64,000 nt of DNA from Paenibacillus sp. (lineage in GTDB: Bacteria; Bacillota; Bacilli; Paenibacillales; YIM-B00363), in the NCBI RefSeq assembly GCF_035645195.1, contig NZ_DASQNA010000041.1, positions 186,001-250,000 on the forward strand, written 5' to 3'. The stretch's first letter is position 1. Each line of letters starts with the position of its first letter. Shown piece after piece: positions 56,396-63,995 of the stretch. The notes under the pieces were generated by a model. It saw only the letters and a list, made by a program, of their open reading frames with translations. It ran no database searches and was not told the origin of the DNA. Position numbers and translations under genes: made by a program.

Positions 56396-57187
56396 ATGGA
56401 AAAAGTAAGAAGATGGAGCGTTCGAGTACCCAAAGAAATCATAATTACGCTGGCGCTGCTGCTGCTCCCGCTGGGGGCGACCGTCGTCGGGACAGCGCCT
56501 GCTCCTGCGGAATTCAACTTTCGCGGGGACATGGTTCCCGTCCGGGAGCTCGGGATCGACGGCAGCGTGTATTTCAGCGTGGTGGAAGGCGGCATCGTGA
56601 AAAACAGGTTCGAACGCTGGGTCTTGTACCTCTCCCACAGAGACCGAATTCGTCACCTCGAGTTTACGCCTCTCGAACGTTCCGAGGAGGAGTTGTTCGC
56701 CGAACAGATGTTTGATGAAGAGCCTTTGACGTCTGCCGTGCACGATGCCGTAGCGGCGGTTGCTCTGACCGTGGAGGACGGGAACGATGCGATTGCGAGT
56801 GGAGGGGACGCTTCCTCGAGGATCGACAATCTGCTTTCACAATTAGAGGGCTATTACGGCGATTCGCTTGGCTTGATGATCGCCCTTGGCATGTACGAAG
56901 AAGAGCAAGGTATCGACTTTTCCGGCGGAGGCGAACGATTGATCGGGGGCACCGGCGCTTTGGATCACGATGGCCGCGTCGGCTCCGTCGGCGCTTTGAA
57001 GCAAAAGTTGTTAGGGGCGGCGGATGCCGGAATCGACGTCTTTTTCATTCCGGCCGATACCGATACGTTAGGCGAGTGGGGTAACGAAGCGGAGGCGCAG
57101 CGCATTCAGCGCGAATACGGCTTGGATTTGCGGGTCGTTCCGGTAGCGACGTTGGACGACGCTATCGCTTATTTAAATCGAGAATAG
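56396..57187 (+). CDS. Membrane-anchored Lon-like (S16) serine protease without PDZ domain
   Basis: 263 residues. One N-terminal TM segment (~14-34) puts the rest outside the cell. The C-terminal ~150 residues are a Lon-type catalytic domain: Ser157 in YGDSLGLMIALGMYEE (Lon pattern GxSxG) and Lys202 in GRVGSVGALKQKLLGAADAG (Lon pattern GGLKEK), i.e. the Ser-Lys dyad. YlbL-type secreted Lon relatives are ~340 aa and carry a PDZ domain before the protease; here the ~100 residues in between do not look like a PDZ. Substrate unknown. Probably co-transcribed with the membrane protein 12 bp downstream. Confidence 0.8.
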   Translation: MEKVRRWSVRVPKEIIITLALLLLPLGATVVGTAPAPAEFNFRGDMVPVRELGIDGSVYFSVVEGGIVKNRFERWVLYLSHRDRIRHLEFTPLERSEEELFAEQMFDEEPLTSAVHDAVAAVALTVEDGNDAIASGGDASSRIDNLLSQLEGYYGDSLGLMIALGMYEEEQGIDFSGGGERLIGGTGALDHDGRVGSVGALKQKLLGAADAGIDVFFIPADTDTLGEWGNEAEAQRIQREYGLDLRVVPVATLDDAIAYLNRE

Positions 57188-57198
57188 GAGTTGACCGT

Positions 57199-57894
57199 AT
57201 GACCAAGCCTTACGAAGTCTCGTATCCCGCGAAATCGATCGGCCGCATCCATCTCATTTTGCTGACCGTTGGTTTCGCGGTGAATGCGGCGACGGCTGTC
57301 TTCACCGCGATTTACGTTTACGACTTCGAAACGTATATGAACCTTTACTTCGGCATCGATCAGTCGCTCATCGTTTTCGCGACCGCGCTGTACTATGTCG
57401 TGCTCGCGACTTATTTTATTTGGCTTGTGCAAGTTCATGGATCGCTTCGCCGGCGGTACCCGGATTACCGGATTTCGAATGCCGGGGCGATCGTTCGAAT
57501 GCTTCCGCTTGTGAATTTATGGGGGATCGGGAGCACGTTTTCCCAGATCGGCGGTTATTTGTATCGACGGCAAGCGGCAGCCCGCTTCGCTAAGCTCGTG
57601 CATGGTTTGATCGTTCCGCTGTATATCGTCGTTTTCGTCGGGAACTCCATCAACCGGCTGCTTCTGCGCAATCCGGAGGGAGCGAGCGATGCTCTGTATT
57701 TGACGGGAGCGGTCATCGACGTTGCGGCTATGGCCGTCTACCTGGCGATGACGCTTGCCATCGATCGCGGGCTTCGTCTGCATTACGCCGAGGCGAACGA
57801 TCAGGAGTCCTCCGAACGGTCCGAACCCTTCGAGCCCTACGCAGCCTTCATAGAGCCGTCGTCCGCGGCATCTGTTCCGTCCGATCCGCGCTGA
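57199..57894 (+). CDS. Multi-pass membrane protein, DUF4328-like
   Basis: 231 residues with about six hydrophobic segments and a charged, Ser/Glu-rich C-terminal tail. The arrangement of the loop RRYPDYRISNAGAIVRMLP before VNLWGIGSTFSQIGGYLYR is suggestive of the DUF4328 family, but the match is from memory and moderate. No catalytic motif seen. Coupled to the Lon-like protease gene. Confidence 0.6.
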   Translation: MTKPYEVSYPAKSIGRIHLILLTVGFAVNAATAVFTAIYVYDFETYMNLYFGIDQSLIVFATALYYVVLATYFIWLVQVHGSLRRRYPDYRISNAGAIVRMLPLVNLWGIGSTFSQIGGYLYRRQAAARFAKLVHGLIVPLYIVVFVGNSINRLLLRNPEGASDALYLTGAVIDVAAMAVYLAMTLAIDRGLRLHYAEANDQESSERSEPFEPYAAFIEPSSAASVPSDPR

Positions 57895-57968
57895 TCAGGA
57901 ACGCTTGGTAAGCATGCGTCGCATCGGAGGGCATCCGGTTCCTCGGCGCGGCGCTTTCAAATTCGGTA

Positions 57969-57998
57969 TTGACAAGTCGGCGGAGCCGGTTGTATCTT
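57969..57998 (+). promoter_or_regulatory. Promoter of the thiamine operon
   Basis: Consensus TTGACA (57969-57974), 18 bp, TATCTT (57993-57998), 25 bp upstream of the TPP riboswitch. Confidence 0.65.
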
Positions 57999-58022
57999 TG
58001 GAAAAGAATAGCATAACGGAAA

Positions 58023-58111
58023 CCACTAGGGGAGCCGCCGAGCGGCTGAGACAAGGAACATTCCTTGGACCCTTCGAACCTGATCTGGATCATACCAGCG
58101 TAGGAAAGTGG
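58023..58111 (+). ncRNA. TPP (thi-box) riboswitch
   Basis: P1 is closed by CCACT (58023-58027) with AGTGG (58107-58111). The conserved pieces are all present in order: GGGGAGCC, CGGCTGAGA, ACCCTTCGAACCTGATCTGG and ATACCAGCGTAGG. The variable P3a arm is CAAGGAACATTCCTTG. With its downstream terminator it should switch off transcription of tenA-thiO when thiamine pyrophosphate is bound. Confidence 0.97.
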
Positions 58112-58155
58112 AGCAAGGTCCATTCGCATTGCATGTTTTGTACCGATGCCGATGA

Positions 58156-58182
58156 AGCCGCTCCATGGGGAGCGGCTTTTTT
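58156..58182 (+). terminator. Expression-platform terminator of the TPP riboswitch
   Basis: A perfect 9-bp stem (AGCCGCTCC with GGAGCGGCT), a 4-nt loop and six Ts, between the aptamer and tenA. Confidence 0.88.
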
Positions 58183-58245
58183 ATGTTCTCGAGCGAGCCG
58201 GCCCCTTGGTGGATATTCCGAAACTTTTCCGAGGAGGAATGGATC

Positions 58246-58941
58246 ATGAAATTTTCTGAACAGCTGCGGCAGGAAGCGGACCCGATTTTTCAGGCGATTT
58301 ACGCTCACCCGTTTTTGCGAGGCATCGCCAACGGGCAGCTCGGCAAGGAGCAATTGGTGCATTACGTGAAGCAGGACTTCGAATATTTGAACGTGTATAT
58401 GCAAATTTACGGACTGGGCATCTCCAAGTGCCGAGACCGTCGTGACATCGCTATGTTCCATGAGAAAATCGGATTTATTCTGAACAGCGAAATTCACCCG
58501 CACAACAATTTGTGCCGCGTCGCGGGCGTCGACTACGAGGATCTGCAAGGGTACCGGCTCGCGCCGACGGCGCTGCATTACACGCGCCATATGCTGACCG
58601 TGGCCCACCAAGGGACGCTCGGGGAAATTTACGCGGTGCTGCTCCCTTGCCCGTGGACGTACATCGACGCGGCGCAGCATATCGTCGACACCGTGCGCCC
58701 GGGACCGGAGCATCCGTTCTACGAGTGGATTTCGTTCTATGCGAACGACGAGATCCGCAGCGGCATGAACGAGCTCATTACGCGGCTTGACGCGTGGGCG
58801 GAGCAGGCGAACGAAGAGGAACGCGCGCGCATGCGGGAGCATTTCCTGCTGAGCTGCCAGCTGGAGTATATGTTCTTCGACATGGCGTACAAGGTCGAAG
58901 AGTGGCCTGTGGCGACGAACGACGCGTTCGTCCGTGCGTAG
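58246..58941 (+). CDS. tenA: TenA, aminopyrimidine aminohydrolase (thiaminase II)
   Basis: 231 residues from ATG 58246 (GAGGAGG 8 bp upstream; the longer frame starts in the terminator). Catalytic Cys135 (LLPCPWTY), Asp44 (VKQDFEYL) and a Glu near 207 (SCQLEYMF) match the TenA active site. It hydrolyses base-degraded thiamine to salvage the HMP pyrimidine. First gene after the TPP riboswitch, so salvage and synthesis are co-regulated. Confidence 0.95.
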   Translation: MKFSEQLRQEADPIFQAIYAHPFLRGIANGQLGKEQLVHYVKQDFEYLNVYMQIYGLGISKCRDRRDIAMFHEKIGFILNSEIHPHNNLCRVAGVDYEDLQGYRLAPTALHYTRHMLTVAHQGTLGEIYAVLLPCPWTYIDAAQHIVDTVRPGPEHPFYEWISFYANDEIRSGMNELITRLDAWAEQANEEERARMREHFLLSCQLEYMFFDMAYKVEEWPVATNDAFVRA

Positions 58942-58957
58942 GGAGGAGGCGGCGCCG

Positions 58958-59602
58958 ATGCGGGATTTTCGGCTTTACGCCATCACCGGCGAGGAGTTCC
59001 ATCCGGGGCGGGACTTGTTGACCGTCATGGAGGAAGCCATACGCGGCGGCGCGGACATCGTGCAGCTGCGCGACAAGACGGGGAGCAAGCGGGACGTGCT
59101 GCGGAAAGCGCAGGCGCTGCGCGAGCTGACGCGGCGGTACGGGGCGACGTTCATCGTGAACGATCATATCGACGTGGCGCTCGCAGTCGACGCCGACGGC
59201 ATTCATCTCGGGCAGGACGACCTGCCGATCGCCGAGGCGCGGCGGATCGTCGGACCAGGCAGGATTATCGGCATCTCGACGCATCGGATCGAGGAAGCGC
59301 GGGAAGCGGAGCGGGATGGCGCCGATTATATCGGCGTCGGCCCGGTGTTCCCGACGAAGACGAAGTCGGACGTCGTCGCGCCGGTGACGACGTCGTACGT
59401 GCGAGAGGTTGCGGCCGAAATCCGCATCCCGTTCGTTGCGATCGGCGGGATTAAGCTGCATAACGTCGACGAGGTGCTTCGCGCGGGGGCGACGCGCATT
59501 TGCGCCGTCAGCGAAATCGTCGGCAGCGCCGACGTCGCGGGCACGTGCCGGGCGTTCCTCGAGAAAATCGACCGAGCAGCGGAGATTGCAAGGAGGCGTT
59601 GA
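58958..59602 (+). CDS. thiE: Thiamine-phosphate synthase (ThiE)
   Basis: 214 residues from ATG 58958 (GGGAGGAGG 8 bp upstream). ThiE residues are kept: VQLRDK, VNDHIDVALAV, GIHLGQDD, IGISTH and GVGPVFPTKTK. In B. subtilis the gene following tenA is the ThiE paralogue tenI (thiazole tautomerase), so position alone suggests TenI. The intact diphosphate-binding residues favour ThiE, which joins HMP-PP and thiazole phosphate. Confidence 0.87.
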   Translation: MRDFRLYAITGEEFHPGRDLLTVMEEAIRGGADIVQLRDKTGSKRDVLRKAQALRELTRRYGATFIVNDHIDVALAVDADGIHLGQDDLPIAEARRIVGPGRIIGISTHRIEEAREAERDGADYIGVGPVFPTKTKSDVVAPVTTSYVREVAAEIRIPFVAIGGIKLHNVDEVLRAGATRICAVSEIVGSADVAGTCRAFLEKIDRAAEIARRR

Positions 59603-59603
59603 C

Positions 59604-59870
59604 ATGACAGAGGTTGCGCAAGGCTCTGGGACTGGACATGAGCTTGCGGCTGGGAATGAGGTAGTTTCGGAAGTGGCATTGATCGTGAACGGAGAACGCC
59701 GGACGGTGCGGGCGAAGACGATCGCCGATGTGATCGGCTTCTTCGGCCTCGAAGGCAAACCTGTCATCGTGGAAGCGGACGGCGCGATTTTGACGAAGCC
59801 GCAATGGGACGGCGCGCCGGTCCGCGACGGGATGCGGATCGAGCTCGTTCAATTCGTCGGAGGAGGGTAA
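59604..59870 (+). CDS. thiS: ThiS sulfur-carrier protein
   Basis: 88 residues from ATG 59604 (AAGGAGG 7 bp upstream; the longer frame is a shadow of thiE). Ubiquitin-like fold ending in the obligatory Gly-Gly (VQFVGGG). It carries the thiocarboxylate sulfur for thiazole formation. About 20 residues longer at the N-terminus than usual (~66 aa). The adenylating enzyme ThiF needed to charge it is not in this operon. Confidence 0.92.
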   Translation: MTEVAQGSGTGHELAAGNEVVSEVALIVNGERRTVRAKTIADVIGFFGLEGKPVIVEADGAILTKPQWDGAPVRDGMRIELVQFVGGG

Positions 59871-59874
59871 CGTG

Positions 59875-60675
59875 ATGGCAGAAGATGCATTGATCATCGG
59901 TGGAAAAGCGTTGACGTCCCGTTTTTTTCTCGGCACTGGGCTGTTCCCGAATCCGTTCGTGCAGCGGGAGGCGATCCGCGCCTCGGGAGCGGAAGTGCTG
60001 ACGTTCGCGATTCGGCGCGTCAATTTGGATGCGGCGGAAGACGATTCGATCCTGCAGCATTTGGAAGGCTCTTATACGTTTCTACCGAACACGTCGGGCG
60101 CTCGGACGGCGGAGGAAGCGGTCCGCATCGCCCGGCTTGCCCGAGCGTCGGGCCTGAGCGACTGGGTCAAGGTTGAAATCAGCGCCGATTCGCGCACGCT
60201 GCTGCCGGATCCGCTCGAGACGCTCCGAGCGACGGAGCAGCTCGTCAAGGAAGGCTTCACGGTGCTGCCGTATACGTCCGACGACCCGATCCTGTGCAAG
60301 CGTCTCGAGGAAGCGGGCGCGGCCGCCGTCATGCCGGGCGGCGCTCCGATCGGCACCGGGCTCGGCATTCTGAATCCGTATAACATCGGATTGATCGCCG
60401 AGCAGGCGCGCGTGCCGATCATCGTCGACGCCGGCCTCGGCTCGGCGTACGACGTCGCGCTCGCGATGGAGCTCGGCGCGGACGGCATCCTCATGAATAC
60501 GCCTGTGGCGAAGGCGAAGGACCCGGTGCGCATGGCGAAGGCGATGCGCCTTGCGATCGAAGCGGGTTATTTGTCCCGTAAGGCCGGACGCATCCCGAAG
60601 AAGAAATACGCCAGCGCCAGCAGCGGGCTGGAAGAGCTTATCTCCGTTCCCGCGTCGGCCGGACTGCCGGAATGA
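59875..60675 (+). CDS. thiG: Thiazole synthase (ThiG)
   Basis: 266 residues from ATG 59875 (AGGAGG 8 bp upstream; GTG 59872 also possible). TIM barrel with the Schiff-base Lys99 (SDWVKVEI) and the phosphate-binding segments [12 protein letters not shown] and [19 protein letters not shown]. It combines DXP, dehydroglycine and ThiS-thiocarboxylate into the thiazole. The stop overlaps thiO (ATGA). Confidence 0.96.
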   Translation: MAEDALIIGGKALTSRFFLGTGLFPNPFVQREAIRASGAEVLTFAIRRVNLDAAEDDSILQHLEGSYTFLPNTSGARTAEEAVRIARLARASGLSDWVKVEISADSRTLLPDPLETLRATEQLVKEGFTVLPYTSDDPILCKRLEEAGAAAVMPGGAPIGTGLGILNPYNIGLIAEQARVPIIVDAGLGSAYDVALAMELGADGILMNTPVAKAKDPVRMAKAMRLAIEAGYLSRKAGRIPKKKYASASSGLEELISVPASAGLPE

Positions 60676-61778
60676 GCCGGCGCGTCCTCGTGCTGGGCGG
60701 CGGCGTCATCGGCCTCTCCTGCGCGCTCGCCTGCCTCATGCGCGGGCACCGGGTCACGGTGCTGGAGATCGGCCGCTGCGGCGGCCAGGCGAGCGGCGCC
60801 GCGGCCGGCATGCTCGCGCCGTTCAGCGAGAACGTCGAGAGCGCCGACGACTTCTTCCGGCTCGGGTTGGCGTCGCTTCGGCTGTATCCGCAATGGGCGG
60901 ACGACGTGAAGCGTTTGTCAGGCATCGACTTCGAGTTCGCTCGGAGCGGCAGCCTGTACGCCGCGTTCCACGGGGCCGACTTGCTCGCGCTGGAGAGCCG
61001 GCTTCGGTGGCAGGGCGTCTACACCGAGGCTGGTATCGTCGAAGGCGAAGCGCTGCGGCGATTGGAGCCGGGGCTCACCCGCGAAGCGGTCGCCGCGCTG
61101 CACGTGCCGGAGGAGTGCCATTTGTACGCGCCGGATTACGTGAAGGCGCTAGAGCAGGCGTGCCGGGAGCTGGGCGCGGACGTGCAGGAGGGGCTCGAGA
61201 GCGTCGACATCCTCGAATGGAAGGAGGATGTCGTGCTGCGGAGCCGGGACGGCCGGACATTCCGCGGAGAGCGGCTGCTGATCTGTTCAGGCGCCTGGGC
61301 GCAGGAGCTGGAGCGGACGTTCGGCCTGGCGCTGCCGATTTACCCGATTCGCGGGCAAATTTGCGCGTATGCGGCCGAGCTCGGCGCCGTGCGCCGCATG
61401 GTGTTCAGCAGCCAAGGCTACGCGGTGTCCAAGGCGAACGGCTCGCTCGTCTGCGGCGCCTCCGAAGACGTCGCCGGCTTCGACCGCTCCGTCACCGAGC
61501 GCGGTATCGCCCGGCTGCGGCGCTGGAGCGAGCGGCTGTTCCCGTTCCTCGCGGGCATGGAGCCGTTCCATCGCTGGGCGGGCCTGCGCCCCGCCACGCA
61601 GGACGGCTTCCCGCTCCTCGGACCGTTGGCGCAAGCGCCGCACGTCGTCTTCGCCGCGGGCCATTACCGGAACGGCATCCTGCTGAGCCCGATCACCGCC
61701 CGCATCGCCGCCGCCCTCGTCGACGGAGAGGCTTCGCCAGTGCCTCTCGGCACGTTCGCGCCGGGGCGGTTTTCGTGA
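60672..61778 (+). CDS. thiO: Glycine oxidase (ThiO)
   Basis: 368 residues. N-terminal FAD-binding motif [19 protein letters not shown], then [20 protein letters not shown], and the C-terminal [16 protein letters not shown] typical of ThiO. It oxidises glycine to the iminoacetate used by ThiG. Last gene of the operon in this window; thiF and thiD, which often follow in Bacillus, are replaced by AT-rich DNA and the cassette array. Confidence 0.95.
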   Translation: MSRRVLVLGGGVIGLSCALACLMRGHRVTVLEIGRCGGQASGAAAGMLAPFSENVESADDFFRLGLASLRLYPQWADDVKRLSGIDFEFARSGSLYAAFHGADLLALESRLRWQGVYTEAGIVEGEALRRLEPGLTREAVAALHVPEECHLYAPDYVKALEQACRELGADVQEGLESVDILEWKEDVVLRSRDGRTFRGERLLICSGAWAQELERTFGLALPIYPIRGQICAYAAELGAVRRMVFSSQGYAVSKANGSLVCGASEDVAGFDRSVTERGIARLRRWSERLFPFLAGMEPFHRWAGLRPATQDGFPLLGPLAQAPHVVFAAGHYRNGILLSPITARIAAALVDGEASPVPLGTFAPGRFS

Positions 61779-61869
61779 AGTTCTGATTATTAACCGCACA
61801 CGGTATTGGGTTGGTGGCATCAGCCGTGTTATTCAAGCTTATGAACTACGAGAACATGATATTAAACTG

Positions 61870-61901
61870 ATCCCGCAAATACATGCGGGATTTTTAATTT
61901 T
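61870..61901 (+). terminator. Terminator after the thiamine operon
   Basis: ATCCCGCA and TGCGGGAT form a perfect 8-bp stem, followed by TTTTAATTTTT. It lies ~90 bp after thiO; the DNA between carries no convincing gene. Confidence 0.8.
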
Positions 61902-61929
61902 TCGAAATGTTCCTTTCCCTGGAAAATTG

Positions 61930-61935
61930 TATAAT
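61930..61935 (+). promoter_or_regulatory. Candidate -10 of a promoter reading into the cassette array
   Basis: Consensus TATAAT in AT-rich DNA 71 bp before the first cassette boundary and directly after the thi terminator. The -35 is poor (TGTTCC at 61908-61913, 16 bp spacing). Its position is that of an integron cassette promoter (Pc). Confidence 0.4.
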
Positions 61936-62005
61936 TTAATGAAGGTAATTATCCGAAGTTCGCGAATAGTTCTTGTAAAGGGAATTACTACTTCAGAAAT
62001 AAGAC

Positions 62006-62012
62006 GTTAGAT
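62006..62012 (+). other. Left core site of the cassette array (attI-like or attC-half)
   Basis: GTTAGAT fits the integron core G^TTRRRY except for its fifth and sixth positions being G and A as required, i.e. a full match. The 8-mer GTTAGATG is exactly complementary to CATCTAAC (62555-62562) at the start of the first attC. It is preceded by AAGAC, as in attC1 (AAGACGTTAG). No complementary left arm is visible upstream, so it could be attI or a secondary insertion site. Confidence 0.7.
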
Positions 62013-62049
62013 GAAATTGCTTGAAAAAGATTGAAATTTGAGGTGTCTA

Positions 62050-62535
62050 ATGTCTAAGACTATAGTAAGGATGATTGGTAGGATTATCATCTGGGTACTT
62101 AAATTAGATTTATTAATTCCCGGCGGCATAGGTTTTGGTTACCGTCCGTATTCAAATGAGGAATATAAAAGATTGGTAAGGGAACTGTTGGATAAGGATG
62201 ATGAAATAGAGATAAAGATAAGCAAGGCAATTGAATCATTACAAAGCACATCAAATTTGCTAGGAGAACTAGATAATATCTTAAATGATAGGAAGGATAA
62301 ATTGTCAAAAATACAAGAAGAGATTGAATCTCAATCGAAGCTTGTTAAGGATTATATGCAATTGGCTGAAATTGGGCGAAATAATGCTGAACCTATAATA
62401 AATTCCATTAAAAGCTCAGTAAATGAAGGGAAAAATCTCGAACGAATTATTAATTTTATTATTAGTATTGTGTCGGGAATACTAGTTTTCCTACTGGGAT
62501 TTTATTGGAAAGAAATCATCGGTTTGTTTAGTTAA
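62050..62535 (+). CDS. Cassette 1: membrane protein with coiled coil, unknown function
   Basis: 161 residues from ATG 62050 (GAGGTG 5 bp upstream; an in-frame TTG at 62038 is less likely). An N-terminal amphipathic/hydrophobic stretch (VRMIGRIIIWVLKLDLLIPG) is followed by a long charged helix with heptad-like spacing (~40-120) and a C-terminal TM segment (IINFIISIVSGILVFLLGFY). AT-rich codon use unlike the thi genes. No recognised domain. Sole gene of the first cassette. Confidence 0.75.
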   Translation: MSKTIVRMIGRIIIWVLKLDLLIPGGIGFGYRPYSNEEYKRLVRELLDKDDEIEIKISKAIESLQSTSNLLGELDNILNDRKDKLSKIQEEIESQSKLVKDYMQLAEIGRNNAEPIINSIKSSVNEGKNLERIINFIISIVSGILVFLLGFYWKEIIGLFS

Positions 62536-62555
62536 TCGGAGAAGCAAGCAACTTC

Positions 62556-62673
62556 ATCTAACACCGCATTCACGCATCGGGCCAGCTACACTGGCCCTCG
62601 GTAAGATCAATCGAGGGAGCGGAAGTAGCGGACAACCTCCTTCGGAGGTTCGTGAATGCAGAAGACGTTAGGC
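62556..62673 (+). repeat. attC-like recombination site 1 (118 bp)
   Basis: Left core ATCTAAC (RYYYAAC) and right core GTTAGGC (GTTRRRY, 62667-62673). Just inside, GCATTCACG (62566-62574) pairs perfectly with CGTGAATGC (62651-62659). Internal hairpins include GGGCCAG/CTGGCCC and AACCTCC/GGAGGTT. Length and layout are those of long attC sites. Confidence 0.85.
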
Positions 62674-62712
62674 GAAAGATCGAAGATTAATTTAGTCAGG
62701 GCGGATTCAGTA

Positions 62713-63255
62713 ATGCTTGAAGAAAAACTTATAGAAATTATGCTCATGAATCCCAGATCAGTCAGAGATTTAGAAGCGGTAAAGTCATTAAAGTTAAAGA
62801 ACTGGTTCATTGCGGCGGGGTATGTCCGCAATCAAGTTTGGGATTATTTACACAACAATAAAGAGACTTTAATCTTTGAGGATGTAGATATCATCTATTA
62901 TGAAGCAAGTGACATTACAGAGGGAACAGACAAGAAATATGAGGAACAGCTAAGAGCCATAAATTCAAATCTAAACTGGTCAGTTAAGAATCAAGCAAGG
63001 ATGCACTTTAGGAATAACCATGAACCATATTTAAGTTTAGATGACGCAATGAAGCGATGGCCCGAAACAGATACAGCGGTAGGAATCAAGTTAACGGATC
63101 AGGGGAGAATCGAAGTAATCGCTCCTCATGGATTAGAGGATCTGTTTGAATTAAAGTTAAGGCAAAGTAAATATTGTGACGATCGATCTATTTTCATGAA
63201 GCGAATTTATGATAAGAAATGGTTAGATAGATGGAAACAGCTAAAGATAGTGTGA
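62713..63255 (+). CDS. Cassette 2: nucleotidyltransferase-like protein (NTP_transf_6/DUF925 family)
   Basis: 180 residues from ATG 62713; the frame is open back to 62656, but that lies inside attC1 and outside the cassette. Family blocks are clear: NWFIAAGYVRNQVWDYLH, the metal-binding acidic pair in FEDVDIIYYE (Asp57, Asp59), WSVKNQARMHFRNN, RWPETDTAVGIKL and IAPHGLEDLFELKLR. The family has the pol-beta nucleotidyltransferase fold, and its substrate is unknown. The ribosome binding site is weak (AGGGCGG). AT-rich. Sole gene of the second cassette. Confidence 0.88.
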   Translation: MLEEKLIEIMLMNPRSVRDLEAVKSLKLKNWFIAAGYVRNQVWDYLHNNKETLIFEDVDIIYYEASDITEGTDKKYEEQLRAINSNLNWSVKNQARMHFRNNHEPYLSLDDAMKRWPETDTAVGIKLTDQGRIEVIAPHGLEDLFELKLRQSKYCDDRSIFMKRIYDKKWLDRWKQLKIV

Positions 63256-63275
63256 TGGTAACTCAGAGATCCTTC

Positions 63276-63399
63276 ACCTAACACCGCATTCACACATCGG
63301 GCCAGCTACGCTGTCCCTCGGTCCGCAGAAGTGAGTTCGAGGAAGTGGGTGCTGCGGACAACTCCCTACGGGAGTTCATGAATGCAGAAGCCGTTATCG
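63276..63399 (+). repeat. attC-like recombination site 2 (124 bp)
   Basis: Left core ACCTAAC; right core GTTATCG (63393-63399), a slightly degenerate G^TTRRRY. GCATTCA (63286-63292) pairs with TGAATGC (63379-63385). GTCCGCAG (63321-63328) pairs with CTGCGGAC (63352-63359), and AACTCCC with GGGAGTT. The outer arms are nearly identical to attC1 and attC3, while the middle differs. Confidence 0.83.
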
Positions 63400-63434
63400 G
63401 AAATTGCTGCAATTAAAGATAAGGAGAGAATGAT

Positions 63435-63977
63435 ATGAGAATTAACAAGAAAGTTTTTAATTATTCGAATTTGGAAAAAATACTATTCAATATAGATAGT
63501 AATACAGAAGCTTATAAGAGCCTTATCGCTGAAAGCAATTATATAAAAACTGTATATGAGAAATTACCGTTAAATGAATTAAAGATAATACTAACACATA
63601 TAAATGCTGGAATCGAAGATGCAAAGAATGTAGATAAAGTGTTTACCTTAGCTGCCATCGGTGTTTCATTGTTTATTGCAATTAGTTCTTTATTAAATAT
63701 ATTAAATACTACAATTTCTTTTTTTTATTTATTATTTTCTACAGGTGTAATGATGTCAGTATTAATGTTTTCTAATAAGTTTATAAAAAGAATTAAAGAG
63801 TTCAGCTATTTAAAGGAAATAATTCAGCTTGTTATTAATGAAAAAATTATGTATGAGGATTCGAAGATGGCATTAAAATCCGATAACACCGTATTCACGC
63901 ATCGGGCTGGCACCCTCGGTCGCAGACGCGGGTTCGAGGAAGCGGTTGCTGCGACAACTCCCTACCGGAGTTCGTGA
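63435..63977 (+). CDS. Cassette 3: two-TM membrane protein reading into attC3
   Basis: 180 residues; AAGGAGAG lies 7 bp before ATG 63435. A polar N-terminal ~75 residues (helical, NLEKILFNIDSNTEAYKSL) precedes two TM segments (~76-98 and ~102-122) and a charged C-terminal region. The last ~32 residues (from SDNTVFTHRAG) are encoded by attC3 itself: the reading frame runs through most of the recombination site and stops at 63977. No recognised domain. Sole gene of the third cassette. Confidence 0.75.
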   Translation: MRINKKVFNYSNLEKILFNIDSNTEAYKSLIAESNYIKTVYEKLPLNELKIILTHINAGIEDAKNVDKVFTLAAIGVSLFIAISSLLNILNTTISFFYLLFSTGVMMSVLMFSNKFIKRIKEFSYLKEIIQLVINEKIMYEDSKMALKSDNTVFTHRAGTLGRRRGFEEAVAATTPYRSS

Positions 63978-63995
63978 ATACGAGGAACGTTATAC
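63881..63995 (+). repeat. attC-like recombination site 3 (115 bp)
   Basis: Left core CGATAAC and right core GTTATAC (63989-63995). GTATTCACG (63891-63899) pairs perfectly with CGTGAATAC (63973-63981). Relative to attC1 both arms changed together (C to T on the left, G to A on the right), keeping the pair. The central part GTCGCAG/CTGCGAC also pairs. Overlaps the end of the cassette 3 gene. Confidence 0.85.

Larger units (their letters stand above)
62007..63995 (+). mobile_element. Integron-type gene-cassette array (three complete cassettes, no integrase in window)
   Basis: Cassettes run 62007-62667, 62668-63393 and 63394-63989; a fourth begins at 63990. Each carries one + strand gene and ends in an attC-like element. 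The start of each cassette pairs with the left core of its own attC: GTTAGATG/CATCTAAC (exact), GTTAGGCG/CACCTAAC (one mismatch), GTTATCGG/CCGATAAC (exact). That relation is expected only if each cassette once existed as a circle. The DNA is clearly more AT-rich than the rest of the window. attC orientation places the attI side to the left, where no intI is present. Confidence 0.85.

Noticed and set aside
58958-59602. TenI (thiazole tautomerase) instead of ThiE
   Set aside because: Position after tenA suggests TenI, but the VQLRDK, HLGQDD and PTKTK substrate-binding residues of ThiE are intact.
61779-61999. Remnant of a gene after thiO
   Set aside because: One frame stays open for ~70 codons, but it runs through the terminator hairpin, has no start signal and matches no family I recognise. 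It is treated as intergenic.
62556-63995. IS element or MITE copies
   Set aside because: The repeated elements lack a transposase and target-site duplications, lie in one orientation after each gene, and have end pairing specific to each cassette, which fits attC sites better.
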